From the NCBI GenBank assembly GCA_026075535.2, contig AP026547.1, positions 3,286,001 to 3,350,000 of the forward strand: a stretch of DNA of 64,000 nt, in the 5' to 3' direction. Both the position numbers and the translations under genes were made by a program. The notes under the pieces were generated by a model. It saw only the letters and a program-made list of their open reading frames with translations, was not told where the DNA came from and did no database searches. Origin of the DNA: Tricholoma matsutake. Its lineage: Eukaryota > Basidiomycota > Agaricomycetes > Agaricales > Tricholomataceae. Within the stretch, counting starts at the first letter, position 1, and the number at the start of each line of letters is the position of its first letter. Below are positions 1 to 10,294 of the stretch, piece by piece.

Positions 1-136
1 GGAGAACCTGTACTGTAGTAGGAATACAGTGTTCTTACCTCTGCTAACCCTAGCTGTAAGTCTAAGTAAACCCCAGGTAGGTTGTAAGGAACATGTTGTC
101 TCTTCCACTGTGCAGCGTATATAGTCTGCTCCAACA
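1..136 (+). repeat. 5' LTR of copia-1 (3' portion only)
   Basis: Nearly identical to the last 136 bp of the 3' LTR at 5410-5545, and ends at the same CTCCAACA terminus. The R/U5 side is present; the U3 side lies left of the window. Confidence 0.93.
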
Positions 137-151
137 GGTTATGGGCCCTGC
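137..151 (+). other. Primer-binding site, half-tRNA(iMet) type
   Basis: GGTTATGGGCCCTGC follows the LTR directly. The Drosophila copia element has GGTTATGGGCCC at the same place and is known to prime from the anticodon-side half of initiator tRNA-Met. The same 15-mer follows the copia-2 LTR (20079-20093), and its first 11 bases follow the copia-3 LTR (42538). The match is seen in the sequence; the priming mechanism is inferred. Confidence 0.8.
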
Positions 152-385
152 TGGGCACGTCGCGAACGCGCCTTAATTGGCTGCGAACGACGTTGACTTC
201 ATCGTCTCCAAATTATAACCTTGCGCTCTTCGTGAGCTGCATTGTGCTCCCTGCGAGCTGCACATAAAACCTAGGTTGACTAGGGTTAACCACTCTGAAG
301 GAGTGTTTTCTCCTGAGAACGTTAAACATGTTTTATTGAGTAAAAAGACTGATTGAGCGCTTTTAACAGCTGCCACCACAAAATC

Positions 386-3300
386 ATGTCTTCAACTCTT
401 GAGAAACTCATTCAAACTTTCGACGGATCAAATTACATTCAATGGGCTGACTCAATGAAGGCGTGGCTCAGGTCTCAGGGCCTCTGGCAAATAACTAGCG
501 GGGTGGAGCAAAAACCGCCCCCGGCGCCTCCCTTGACGGCGACAAACGCTACTTTGGTAGCGGATGCTAATGCCAAGCTCCAGACCTGGAGCAACAAAAA
601 TGACCAGGCCATTGGTAGCCTAGTGCTCTGCCTGGCCCCCTCCATTCGGCAGCGTGCCAACTCAAAGCACACTGCTGAGGAGGTGTGGGATCTCATCCGC
701 ACCGATTATGGTGTGGACGGCCCCTCCCAAGTCTTCGCGGACTTTAGGTCTGCAATAGCGATCAAGATCCCGGCTGCAAACCCTGCACCAGAGATTGCTA
801 GAATGGCAGACAAATTTGAGCGCCTTATGGCTGCTAACGTCGCCATCCCCGAGCTAGTGCAAGCAATGATTCTACTTGCTGTGATGCCGCACGAGTACGA
901 TTCCTTGTCTGCAACGGTCCTTAACATGACCGCTACTAGCACCTTGACATTTAAACATGTCAAGGACTCCATTGTCGCTGAAGCCTCAAGGCGCACAGCA
1001 GTAGGAAAGCCCGCTGGCCAGCCTCAGGCCAACAAACTTTCTGCTGTTAAGCACAAAGGGGGAAACCCCAAATGGCAGCCCAAAGAAGGGCAAAACAGCA
1101 ATGGAGACTCGTCCCGAAAGCGTGGACGACGTGGGGACAGAAAGACTAAGGAGGAGAAGCCGAAGGATAAACATACCCACCTCACCTCCAAAGCCTATAC
1201 CACCATAAATGGTAATGGCACCATCATACCGCCGATGCCGCTTATACAGCACATCGAAAGACGCAAACACACTCCCACAAGGGATCCTCGCCGCCGACTG
1301 CCTGCACAGGCATATACGGGCGCGGCCTCTACCTCTCGTTCGGTTTATGCCAAATATCAGCAAGCTCGAGACACCCTTGAGCAAATGCAACTTCCGTGCA
1401 GCGCAAAAAATCTGCGACCGCTGGAAGAGCACCTGACAGTGCGAGAAGGAAAGAGAAGAAGGATAGAACCAGAACCCGAGTCTAGGATCGAGGAGGTAGA
1501 AGACGATACCGTCTCCCTCGGATCTGAACCTCCGGTGTCTGATGAGGAAGTGTGGAAAGCCATCGATGAACCCCTTGATACAGGGGTGTATGATGACAGG
1601 TCAGTCCTTTTCCCTGCCACAAGCACTAAGATTAATATTCCTATGAATACAGCGAACTTTTCATGTGAAATTTTACCGCTATTAAATGTATCATGGAATT
1701 ATTTAGATCTTAATATATGTGCTATGTGTGCAAAGGGAGATTGTAAGAAAGGTGCCGACTGGATCATGGATTCAGGCGCATCAAAACACTTCACTGGTGA
1801 AATAAAAGATTTCGCTTCTTACGAGCCTTTACCGAGAAAGGACTCTACCTTGGTCCAAACGGCCACTGGTACTACTCATATAGTAGGAAAAGGAGCAGTC
1901 TTCATTAAACACCAGGTAGTATGTCATGGGAAGTCAGAGACACGTGAAACGCGGTTATACCCCGTCTACTACATACCCGACATTAATACTCGATTGATGT
2001 CAATGGGGGTCTTTTTACAAGACGGAAGTGATGTGCGTGGTTCCTCTGCACACATTTCATTTATCGAGCATGGAAACCCAATCATGCATTGTGTCCCTCT
2101 AAGGAGGAATGACACGATCTATTGGGCTCGGACTCATATATTGAGCACCAAAAAGGTTAATGTCGCGACCATTTATGTCGCTGACTACTTGACTTGGCAT
2201 AGGCAACTTGGACACCCATCCAAAGAGGCGCTAGGGAAAATGCCTAAAAGCACCATAAAATTCCCAAGGAATTTAATTATTCCTAAAGACAAAATTATAT
2301 GTCCAGGGTGTGCAGAAGGGAAAATGACCTCAAAATCTTTTCCCGAGTCAGACTCACGAGCTGACAAATCCTTTGAATTAATACATTCCGACCTAAAGGA
2401 ACTCCCAGTACTATCGTACCACAAACATAAATACTTCATTGTATTTCTGGATGACAAAACATCACATATTTGGGTCCAATGTCTCAGAAAGAAATCTGAC
2501 GCTGCTGCAGCGATTAGACAATTTCAAGCGATGGCTAAAACCCAATATGGCACTACAATCAAGCGCTGGCGTGTCGATCCAGGGGGGGAGTTCAAGGATC
2601 GTGAGCTACAAAAACAGCTCAAGGACTTAGGCATCAAAATAGAGATGTCTGCACCCCACATTCATCAACAGAACGGGCGCGCAGAGCGTGCCATAAGGAC
2701 AATAATGGAAAAGTTGCAAACCTTGCGATTCACCGCTTGTCTACCACAATCATGGTGGGAATTTTGCATAGAACATGCAACACATTTATACAACCGAACC
2801 CCAATAAGGCACCTGAAATGGCTGACACCTTTTGAGGACCTGACAAAGGTCTGCCCAGATCTAAACAATCTGAAGGTCTTCGGTTGTGGTGCTTATGTCT
2901 ATCTACCAAAGGAAAAACATCCAACAACATTATCTCCTCGATCGGAGTTAATGACGTACCTTGGAGTAGAAGATGGCATTAAAGCATATCGTTTCATGCG
3001 ACAAAATGGCGCAATATTCATTGGTGCCACAGCACTATTTGATGAAACGATGTTCCCATGCTGTCCTGGAGCTAAAACTCCTGCCAAGACAGACCTTGGT
3101 GATTTTCCACCTCCAGAACCAGAAGATGACGACCACTCATCTGGAACGGATGGCGATGACCCTATACCGCCACAAAATCTGCCCCTTCCTCCATCATTAG
3201 AAGATGATGATGATGATTTACCAAGTGAGCAAAAGGCGCATGACGATGTGACTAACGCTCCTCCTCCGCCGCCTCCAGTTAACACTGAGGACTTTCGTCC

Positions 3301-5239
3301 AAGATGTGAAGATCAACAGGAATGGCAGCAATTGCCCCGTCGATCAGGCAGGCAGAGGAAAATCCCAAACCGTCCTGGCAATACCTATGGAGAACAGCGA
3401 CTCCCCTCTGACATAGAGAGAGACATTGCGCGTGATCGATATTGGAAGAAGTCTGTGGGTCAAGATTCGGATCATAACCGAACATGACCACGACCTCAAC
3501 AGCAAGAACCGGTTACTGGACCGAGTTCGGCACCCCACGAAAGTGTGCCTGATTCCAATAATCAAGAACATGATTACCCAATGGGGGAACCGGATGAAGC
3601 AGGTTATATTAAAAAGATAACCAAGGAAGGTGGAGATGAGCTTATCTGCTGGCTGTTATCAAAAGCAGTCACACCATCAAGCGGAAAAAGCCTAGTTCCA
3701 AACCAATTTCGCGATATTGCACGCCTACCCCGGCAGCAGCAACTTGAGTGGAAACAGGCTTGTCGTGAAGAGTTAGAGGCTCTTCGCAAGCAACAAGTCT
3801 ATGATATTGTCGATCTTCCACATGATCAGAAAATGATCAAAAATAGATGGGTTTTCTCCGTGAAATCGGACGGAAGAAAATGAGCCAGACTCGTGGCCAA
3901 AGGCTTTTCACAAGTCGAAGGCGTTGACTTTGATGAGATTTTCTCACCAGTAGTCCGCTACGAGACCGTATGCCTCATGTTTGCCCTTGCGTCTCTAGAA
4001 GGCATGTATATGACTGGTCTAGATGTAAAAACCGCATTTTTATATGGCAAACTTGATGAGGAGATCTATATGGATCAACCCGAGGGTTTCAGACTCGAGG
4101 GTAAAGAGCGCAAAGTAATGTGCTTACGCCGAGCATTGTATGGCCTTAAACAGGCTTCACTAGCATGGTGGAAAGAGCTAGAGGCATTTATGCGCACCAT
4201 TGGGTTTGTGCGCGCCAGCTCCGATGCCGGCATCTTCATACACAAGGATCCTAAGACAGGCAGCATAATTATTGTGCTAGTCTATGTTGACGATGGCTTG
4301 TTCATGGGCAAGAACAAGAAACTTGTGGATGAAAAGAAGAATGCTTGCCTGAAGCATTGGGAGTGCCGTAGTACTGAAAAAGTCACGGAATTCTTAGGCA
4401 TGCGCATCACCCAGACTGCTACAAAAGTCAAACTCGATCAAACAGAATATCTCGCCAAAGTGCTCGAGAGGTTCGAGATGACAAATGCCAAAGTTGCCCC
4501 CACTCCGCTCCCGACTGGCTACAAACCGTCAGAGAACACAGCGATGCCAAATGCGGCGCTTAGATCGAAATATCAGTCTGTGATCGGATCTTTATTGTAT
4601 CTGATGCTCGGAACGCGACCTGATATCGCTTATGCGGTAATCAAGATGTCGCAATTCTCGGCTAATCCTAGCCAAGAACATCTAGACAAAGCAATGTACA
4701 TAATGCACTATCTGGTGGGAACCCAGAAGTACAGTATAGTCTATGATGGAGAAAAATCCAAGGGGCTGCAGGCCTTCACAGATTCTGATTGGGCAGCTGA
4801 CACTGTCAAGCGCTGATCTACAACGGGTTACTTTGCTACTCTGGCGAGTGGCATTGTGTGCTGGCAATCCCGTTTACAAAAAACTGTAGCACTGTCATCC
4901 ACAGAAGCCGAATATATGGCTCTCTCCGACACTTGTCAGCAGATAGTGTGGATAGAGTCCTTATTCCAGGAACTTGGATATACACTGAAGCGTGTACCAA
5001 TCTGCGCTGATAATCAGGGATCCATCTTTATTGGATCAAATCCAGTTCAGGAAAGAAGGACCAAACATATAGACATTCACTACCACTACACCCGCGAATG
5101 CATAGAAAATGACAAAGTCACAGTCGTTTTCATTCCTGGAAGTGATAATCCAGCTGACATGTTCACAAAGAACCTTGGCGCCATCCTATTCAGGAAATTT
5201 AGAGACTCTCTCGGAATTACTTTCGAGATTCAAACTTAG
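386..5239 (+). pseudogene. Copia-1 Gag-Pol polyprotein, one frame with three TGA stops
   Basis: One reading frame runs from ATG 386 to TAG 5237. It is broken only by TGA at 3485, 3881 and 4814, each where related elements carry Arg or Gln. The N-terminal gag domain has the W-A-D/E-SMKAWL pattern of copia gag proteins. A C-x2-C-x4-C cluster lies just before the aspartic protease motif DSGAS (about residue 462). The GAG-pre-integrase motif TWHRQLGHPS follows near residue 610. The integrase core triad is D669, D731 and E767, giving 35 residues between the last two. The RT has LVAKGFSQ, DVKTAFLYG and YVDD. RNase H has LSSTEAEYMAL and ends at HIDIHYHYTREC. As it stands only Gag-PR-IN could be translated without readthrough. 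The copia-2 start (ATG 20387) aligns with ATG 386. Confidence 0.92.
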
Positions 5240-5271
5240 CTGCTTAGAGCGCTGTACAGTTTGAGGGGGGG

Positions 5272-5545
5272 TGTTGAAATTAATCCCAGTGATGCATGCT
5301 GTATACATGAGGCAATACATGCAGCATACGCATGTTACTGCGCTTACTACGCATACATGCGGTAAACACATTCCTGAGTCATGTGACGTCCTTATTATTA
5401 TGTATATAAGGAGAACCTGTACCGTAGTAGGAATACAGTGTTCTTACCTCTGCTAACCCTAGCTGTAAGTCTAAGTAAACCCCAGGTAGGTTGTAAGGAA
5501 CGTGTTGTCTCTTCCACTGTGCAGCATATATAGTCTGCTCCAACA
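5272..5545 (+). repeat. 3' LTR of copia-1 (274 bp)
   Basis: Begins TGTTGAAATT after the purine tract TTGAGGGGGGG and ends CTCCAACA. It contains a TATA-like TATGTATATAAGG near 5400. The overlap with the partial 5' LTR differs at only a few sites. Confidence 0.93.
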
Positions 5546-6245
5546 TCATCCTCACATGGGAGTAGAACCCAGAAGGGAAGTCAAAGTACAGTCGGTAGAA
5601 GATTTTGTATCTAAGATGCAAAGGGTACAAGAGGAAGCAGAGGCGGCATTGAAGAAAGCATGTGATGACATGATGCGACATGCAGATCGTACTCGAGCAT
5701 GCGCTCCAGAGTACAAAGTTGGTGACTTGGTATGGCTAAGTACCAAGGACCTGAATATTCCACGACCTTCAAAGAAACTTATGGAGAAACAAGTTGGCCC
5801 ATATGCGATCTCTAAAGTGATCTCGCCTAATGCGGTAGTGCTAAAATTACCCCGATCATTTAAGATTGATCCCGAGATTAACGTATCCCACCTATGCCCT
5901 TACCATCCGCCCACTATTCCTGGCCAACAAACTACTCCACAACCTCCAATAATAGTAGAAGGTGCTCCAGAATACATAGTTGAAGAAATTCTAGACTCAT
6001 GTCTTCGACAGAACAAATTGGAGTTCTTAATAAAGTGGAAAAACTATACCGACAAAAATAATTCATGGGAACCCAAAGAGAATTGTAAGCGAGTGCATAA
6101 CGCGATCGCCCAATTCTTTAAACGTAATCCGAATGCTCCACGTCGCATTGCGAGAATGGTGTATGAGGGGATGAAATTCTGGCCTTACCAAAATTTCACA
6201 GAGGGGACAAACATAATATTTTCTCACCTGGAAGTCGAGGCATAA
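5546..6245 (+). pseudogene. Gypsy-A Pol C-terminus: integrase end plus chromodomain
   Basis: The open frame continues through the copia-1 LTR junction (from 5502), but only the part after 5546 is gypsy. It starts at the HPHMGVEPR segment that precedes the integrase C-terminal domain in chromoviruses. The GDLVWLSTKDL and SKKLMEKQVGPY motifs of that domain follow, then a chromodomain (YIVEEILDSCLRQNKLEFLIKWK ... NSWEP, split here) near 5970-6110. The stop is TAA 6243. The chromodomain in this family targets integration to modified chromatin. The remaining stretch has no internal stop, so it is younger or less decayed than the gypsy-B fragment downstream. Confidence 0.88.
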
Positions 6246-6256
6246 AAGGGGGGTAA

Positions 6257-6650
6257 TGTTAGGAAACCACCCCATTACCTAATAAACTTTCATTTTTATT
6301 TTATTATGTCAAATTACGCTATATGATGCCAAATGACACTACATTTTGAGAATTTTATTTTGCACACATCAAAATGTACGCGCATGTACGAGTGCGTCAG
6401 TAACAACAATGTACAATATATGTAACATAGTATATAAACCCTAAATATATCCCTAGGGGACCCCAGTTGTGTTTTCTTAGGTATTCCACCTACATTTTTG
6501 GTGTGAAAGGCCTATCTCAACAAACTTACCTATTAATAACCCCTCGCATCAAAGCCATCAATTTCCCCATCACGCGCGCGGATCCCGCCCCCTTCTTGTA
6601 GAGAGAACCCGCACGGTCTTAGCTAGCAGATAGTGGGTGTCGCCCTAACA
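6257..6650 (+). repeat. 3' LTR of gypsy-A (394 bp)
   Basis: Bounded by a perfect 7-bp inverted repeat, TGTTAGG at 6257 and CCTAACA ending at 6650. A TATA-like AGTATATAAACCC lies at about 6429. Only one copy is in the window, so the borders rest on the inverted termini, the purine tract before it and the sharp return of gypsy-B sequence after it. Confidence 0.82.
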
Positions 6651-7707
6651 GTTGTCAGTGTCGACTTTGTAGTGGAGTTGCCAGAGTCAAATGGGTTTGA
6701 TGCGGTGATGTGCACAGTTGATTCAGTGGGAAAATGCACTCACTTCATTCCCACCACTCACACCACTGTCAGTGCCCTGAGTGCTGCCCGACTCTATCTC
6801 CACCATGTGTGGAAATTACATGGACTTCCTGGCACTTTCTTCTCTGACTGTGGCCCTCAGTTCATGGCAGAGTTCACTTGTGAGCTGTACCAACTTCTGG
6901 GGATCAAACTCCTTGCTTTGACCACCTATCACCCACAAACTGATGTGCAGACTGAGTGAGTCAACCAGGAATGGGAGCAGTACATCTGCATCTTTGTCAA
7001 TGAGCACCAGAACAATTGGGATGATCTTCTCCTCTTGGCTGAGTTTGGATACAACAACCATGTCCATGCTTCCACTCAACAGACCCCTTTCCTCTTAGAC
7101 ACTGGATGACATCCATGCATGGGATTTGAACCTTGCCAAACTCCCTCACACATCAAGATGGTGAATGAGTTCACAGAACGCATGCAGGATAGCTTGGAGG
7201 AGGCAAAGGCAAAGGACAACATGGCATGCTTTTACAACCAATGCCATTCTCTGACCCCTCAGTACAAGGTTGGTGATCGAGTTTATCTTGACTCCAGTGA
7301 CATCTCCACTACGCATCCATCCAAGAAACTCACTCATCACTTCCTGGGACCTTTCCCCATCGTCAAGTGTGTTGGAATGCATACCTATCATCTACACCTC
7401 CCAGCCTCCATGTCCAGACTCCACCCAGTCTTCCATGTCATCAAACTTCTTCCAGCTCCCCCAGATCCATTCCTGGGATGCCATTCATGTCCACCACCAC
7501 CACCTACAGTGATTGAGGGAGAACCCCCAGTTGCATCAAGGAAAACTCCAGTATTTGGTGCATTGGAAGGGTTATGGGTATGAGGAGAACTCATGGGTTG
7601 AAGAGTCCAATGTGAATGCCCCTTGGTTGGTCAAGGAATTCCACCAACAGCACATGGCTGCACCGCATCGCATTCAAGTCACTGACTTTGGTCGTATGCG
7701 ATTTTGA
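6651..7707 (+). pseudogene. Decayed gypsy-B integrase and chromodomain
   Basis: Begins inside the integrase at the sequence matching SVDFVVELPESNGFDAV of the full copy. The catalytic DRGPQF segment of the full copy has become DCGPQF. The first internal TGA (6957) replaces the Arg of a QTER motif. Several frames then have to be joined to follow the protein, ending with a chromodomain remnant (QYLVHWKGYGYEENSW) near 7545 and a stop at 7705. It cannot encode a functional enzyme. Confidence 0.88.
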
Positions 7708-7741
7708 ATGCATCAGGGCAATGCATCTCAGAGAGGGGTGA

Positions 7742-8176
7742 TGTAAGGGGACTAGGGGGGACTCGAGGGTGCCCTGTGTGTTTCTCCTATTTTTTATGTT
7801 TGTCCTATATTTTTCCTCACTTCATTTCCTTCTATTCTTTATTTTTCTATGATTTTTCCTTATTTTATTACTAATTTCCCTTTCTATCACATTTGTGCAT
7901 GTTGACAGTTTTATATTTAGAGGCAGAGCACCCCTTCTGACATCTACCCCTTGGTATGAAGTCATTCAGCGGCCTTGATCTGCCTATCTCTGCCTTTTCT
8001 ATTTTTAGATTATTATTTGATTTTTGCCATCTTCACATATACTGGGCATTGGCAAAGGGGTCCTTAGAGTTTTCTCTTCATATTTCCCTTTGCTAGGTGT
8101 GCCTCCAATCCCTGTAATATGTAGTATAATTTTAACTTCAGATTTCCCTTTGCTAGAGGCTGAGGTTGCCCTTATA
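7742..8176 (+). repeat. Decayed 3' LTR of the old gypsy-B copy
   Basis: Starts TGTAAGGGGACT and ends CCCTTATA, like the 426-bp LTRs at 48683 and 54304. Here it is about 435 bp because of small insertions. The AGAGTTTTCT stretch proposed as the self-priming sequence is retained near 8070. Confidence 0.88.
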
Positions 8177-8346
8177 ATACCTGCCATACCCTGCCAGACA
8201 GTGTGTACTTTTCCTGATGCAACGAATTTGCAATGAACAATTGACTGCAAGTCGTAGTATCTTCAGAATACTTGGGAAATATTTGTGCACATCCCATAAC
8301 ATTTTGAACAATCACAGTGGAGGTTGGTATTTGGTTGGTATTGATA
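8177..8346. other. Unassigned sequence between two repeats
   Basis: No coding signal, RNA gene or terminal repeat is recognised here. It should be the flank into which the old gypsy-B copy and the following TIR element inserted. Confidence 0.4.
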
Positions 8347-10213
8347 TTAGGGTTGTTTACAGTAGCCATTTTTGGCTCATTTTTGGCTTCATTTTTGGAT
8401 CATTTTTGGATGTTTGCAGAAGAATGATAAGTCAAAAATTATGTGAAAAATGGTTACTGTGAATGCTCTGAAACGCAAACATCCTGAAAATGAAGTAAAA
8501 ATGCATTTTACCTACCTCTGGCAGTGCTCGGCACGGTATCGCCGGTTACTTAGCAATCTTTATGTAATCCAGTGCAGTTACATAAACATAGCCAGTACTA
8601 GTTTACATAGCACGGAAATAGTATATAAACTCTAGCTACAAGTAAAATACATTATCGGTTTGTACCACTGTCATTACTGTAGGAGGCTAACACCTCATAC
8701 TGAGTACTGAAAACTCCTCTCAAAGGACTTGTACAAAATTATTAGCATGAGTTACCACTCATTGGCATACTTTCAAGTCTTTTATTTAAAAGTTGGGATG
8801 GCATACTTAGATATTCTTTTTATACTACTTACAACTTGAAATAACACTACAAAAGTAAAGTAAATGGCTACGACAACATGGGAAGTGCCCTGTGATGGTG
8901 GCCTCGTCGTCGTCTTGCCATCCCTTCGTCGCCGTCACCATCATCGCCCCCGTCGTCCCATTGTCCTGTCGCCCCATCGCCCCCATTGTCCCGTCGCCCC
9001 CATTGTCCCGTTGTCTTGTCGCCCCCGTTGTCTCGTTGGCCATCCCCTCGTCGTCACTGTTGTCTCGTTGCCCCCTCTCATTGTGCTGGTTAGGCTCAAT
9101 TTCGTCGTCGTCCCTGTTGTTGTCATCCCCGTTGCGGTTGTCGTCATCTTGTCCCCGTCCCCGTTGTCCCTGTTGTCGTCTTCTACCTTGTTGTTCTCAT
9201 CAGCACCCACAATCCATCCTACGAGCAGTGGCTCGTAGGCATGGGAGTGGGTGCTGGGCGCTTGTCATCGTTGTGGAGGTGGTGACAGACCATGAGCACC
9301 CGATCCACCCTGCGAGCAAGGGCTCGCAGTGGTGGAGGGGCGGGTGCTGGGGTGCCATCTTATCCACCTTGTCTCCATGCGCCTGGCGTTGTACTCGAGC
9401 TGCACCCTACGAGCAGTTGCTCATAGGCATGGGATGGGTGCCGTGTCCCTCATAGTGGGTGCCGTTATCATCATTCCACCCACGATCCACCCCACGAGCA
9501 GTTGCTCGTGAGGCTGGGATGGGTGGTGTGGCCGTTGAGTCGTCGTCAGCTGGGTCAATATTTCGTGTTGAGGGTGGGCGTCGTGTATCAGTGACGTGGC
9601 ACTGAGGAGGGGTTGGCTGGTGCTTACTTTACGTGTGTACCCTTCCATGGGTCTCCTGGTGCCATCTCCTAAGCACCCCTCACATCCCATTTGGAGGGGA
9701 GGAGGGGTTGCGCGAATGGGTGTGGGCATGGGTTGTGCCACATTGGCACCTGTCATTACAGATCCTAAAAATGAAAAGTACAGTGAGTTAGCTTATAAAA
9801 AGAATAAATGAACAAAAAAAAACGTACCCTAGAGCCCCAAACGACGGGTTGCTGTTGTTTGGGCTCACGTTCCATCCAAAATAGATCATGTGTGGCCACT
9901 CGCGGCTCTTTCAGGCATGGTAGTGGGCATGGGAGTGGTGGCGGCAGGTGGTGATGGAGTTGTGGTGGTGGTTGAGGTGTGAGGGAGAGAGCGTCGTCGT
10001 TGACGGTGGTGGTCACTGCAAAGGATCAGGCGTCAGTGCGGAGTTTGAAAGAACGATAAAAATGGAATGCGAAAATGAACGTGAAAATGACAAAAGCGAG
10101 GGTTCGATTTTTCAAAAATGATCATTTTTCAGTTCATTCGTGTCATTTTTGAAAAATGACAATAAAAATGAAATCGAAAATGAGCCGAAAATGGCCCGAA
10201 AATGACTCCCTAA
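8347..10213. mobile_element. Non-autonomous TIR element with simple-repeat core
   Basis: The left end (TTAGGG, then repeats of CATTTTTGG) and the right end (repeats of GAAAATGAG, then CCCTAA) are imperfect inverted copies over about 60 bp. Many mismatches between the two ends are CG versus TG. TA flanks both ends (8345-8346 and 10214-10215), consistent with a TA target duplication, but two bases are weak evidence. The core has a CGTCGTC-rich stretch (8900-9200) and four short palindromes built on CGAGCAnnnGCTCG (9220-9510). Read on the minus strand, 9760-9870 holds an intron-like segment with a hairpin before its donor. These modules also occur in the hAT-like element at 22204. No transposase is visible, and the long frames across 8864-9455 follow from the biased triplet content. 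Confidence 0.6.
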
Positions 10214-10294
10214 TAATTTGTTGAAGAAATGTAATTTTTATTTCACTAGCCTAGCCCTGTTCGAACTTCGGCGGGATGTGGAAAGGCCCATATT

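Larger units (their letters stand above)
1..5545 (+). mobile_element. Ty1/copia LTR retrotransposon (copia-1), 5' end cut by the window
   Basis: The visible parts are the end of a 5' LTR (1-136), a primer-binding site (137-151), a gag-pol frame (386-5239), a purine tract (5261-5271) and a complete 3' LTR (5272-5545). The pol order is protease, integrase, reverse transcriptase, RNase H, which defines the copia superfamily. The 3' LTR begins TGTTGAAATT and ends CTCCAACA. Directly downstream the reading frame of a gypsy integrase resumes, so this element inserted into gypsy-A. The left flank lies outside the window, so the target duplication (right side TCATC, 5546-5550) cannot be checked. Its gag and pol resemble copia-2 at 20387-28800 throughout, so the two are subfamilies of one lineage. 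Confidence 0.95.
5546..6650 (+). mobile_element. Ty3/gypsy chromodomain retrotransposon fragment (gypsy-A), 3' part
   Basis: Holds the end of pol (5546-6245), a purine tract AAAAGGGGGGT and a 394-bp LTR. The 5' part lies beyond copia-1 and outside the window. On the right the LTR end abuts the middle of a gypsy-B integrase, so gypsy-A inserted into an older gypsy-B copy. Confidence 0.85.
6651..8176 (+). mobile_element. Old decayed gypsy-B copy, 3' part
   Basis: Co-linear with 53180-54729 of the full-length gypsy-B: integrase core, integrase C-terminal domain, chromodomain, purine tract and 3' LTR. Many differences are CG to TG or CA, for example an Arg codon in the full copy becoming Cys, His, Gln or TGA here. 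A block of about 30 bp just before the chromodomain is deleted near 7529. This is the oldest layer of the nested stack at the left edge. Confidence 0.9.

Noticed and set aside
8347..8352. TTAGGG as telomere-derived sequence
   Set aside because: It occurs once at each end of the element as part of an inverted repeat, not in tandem.
8864..9455. Overlapping long open frames on both strands as genes
   Set aside because: They come from a CGTCGT-rich simple sequence that lacks stops in several frames and has no domain.
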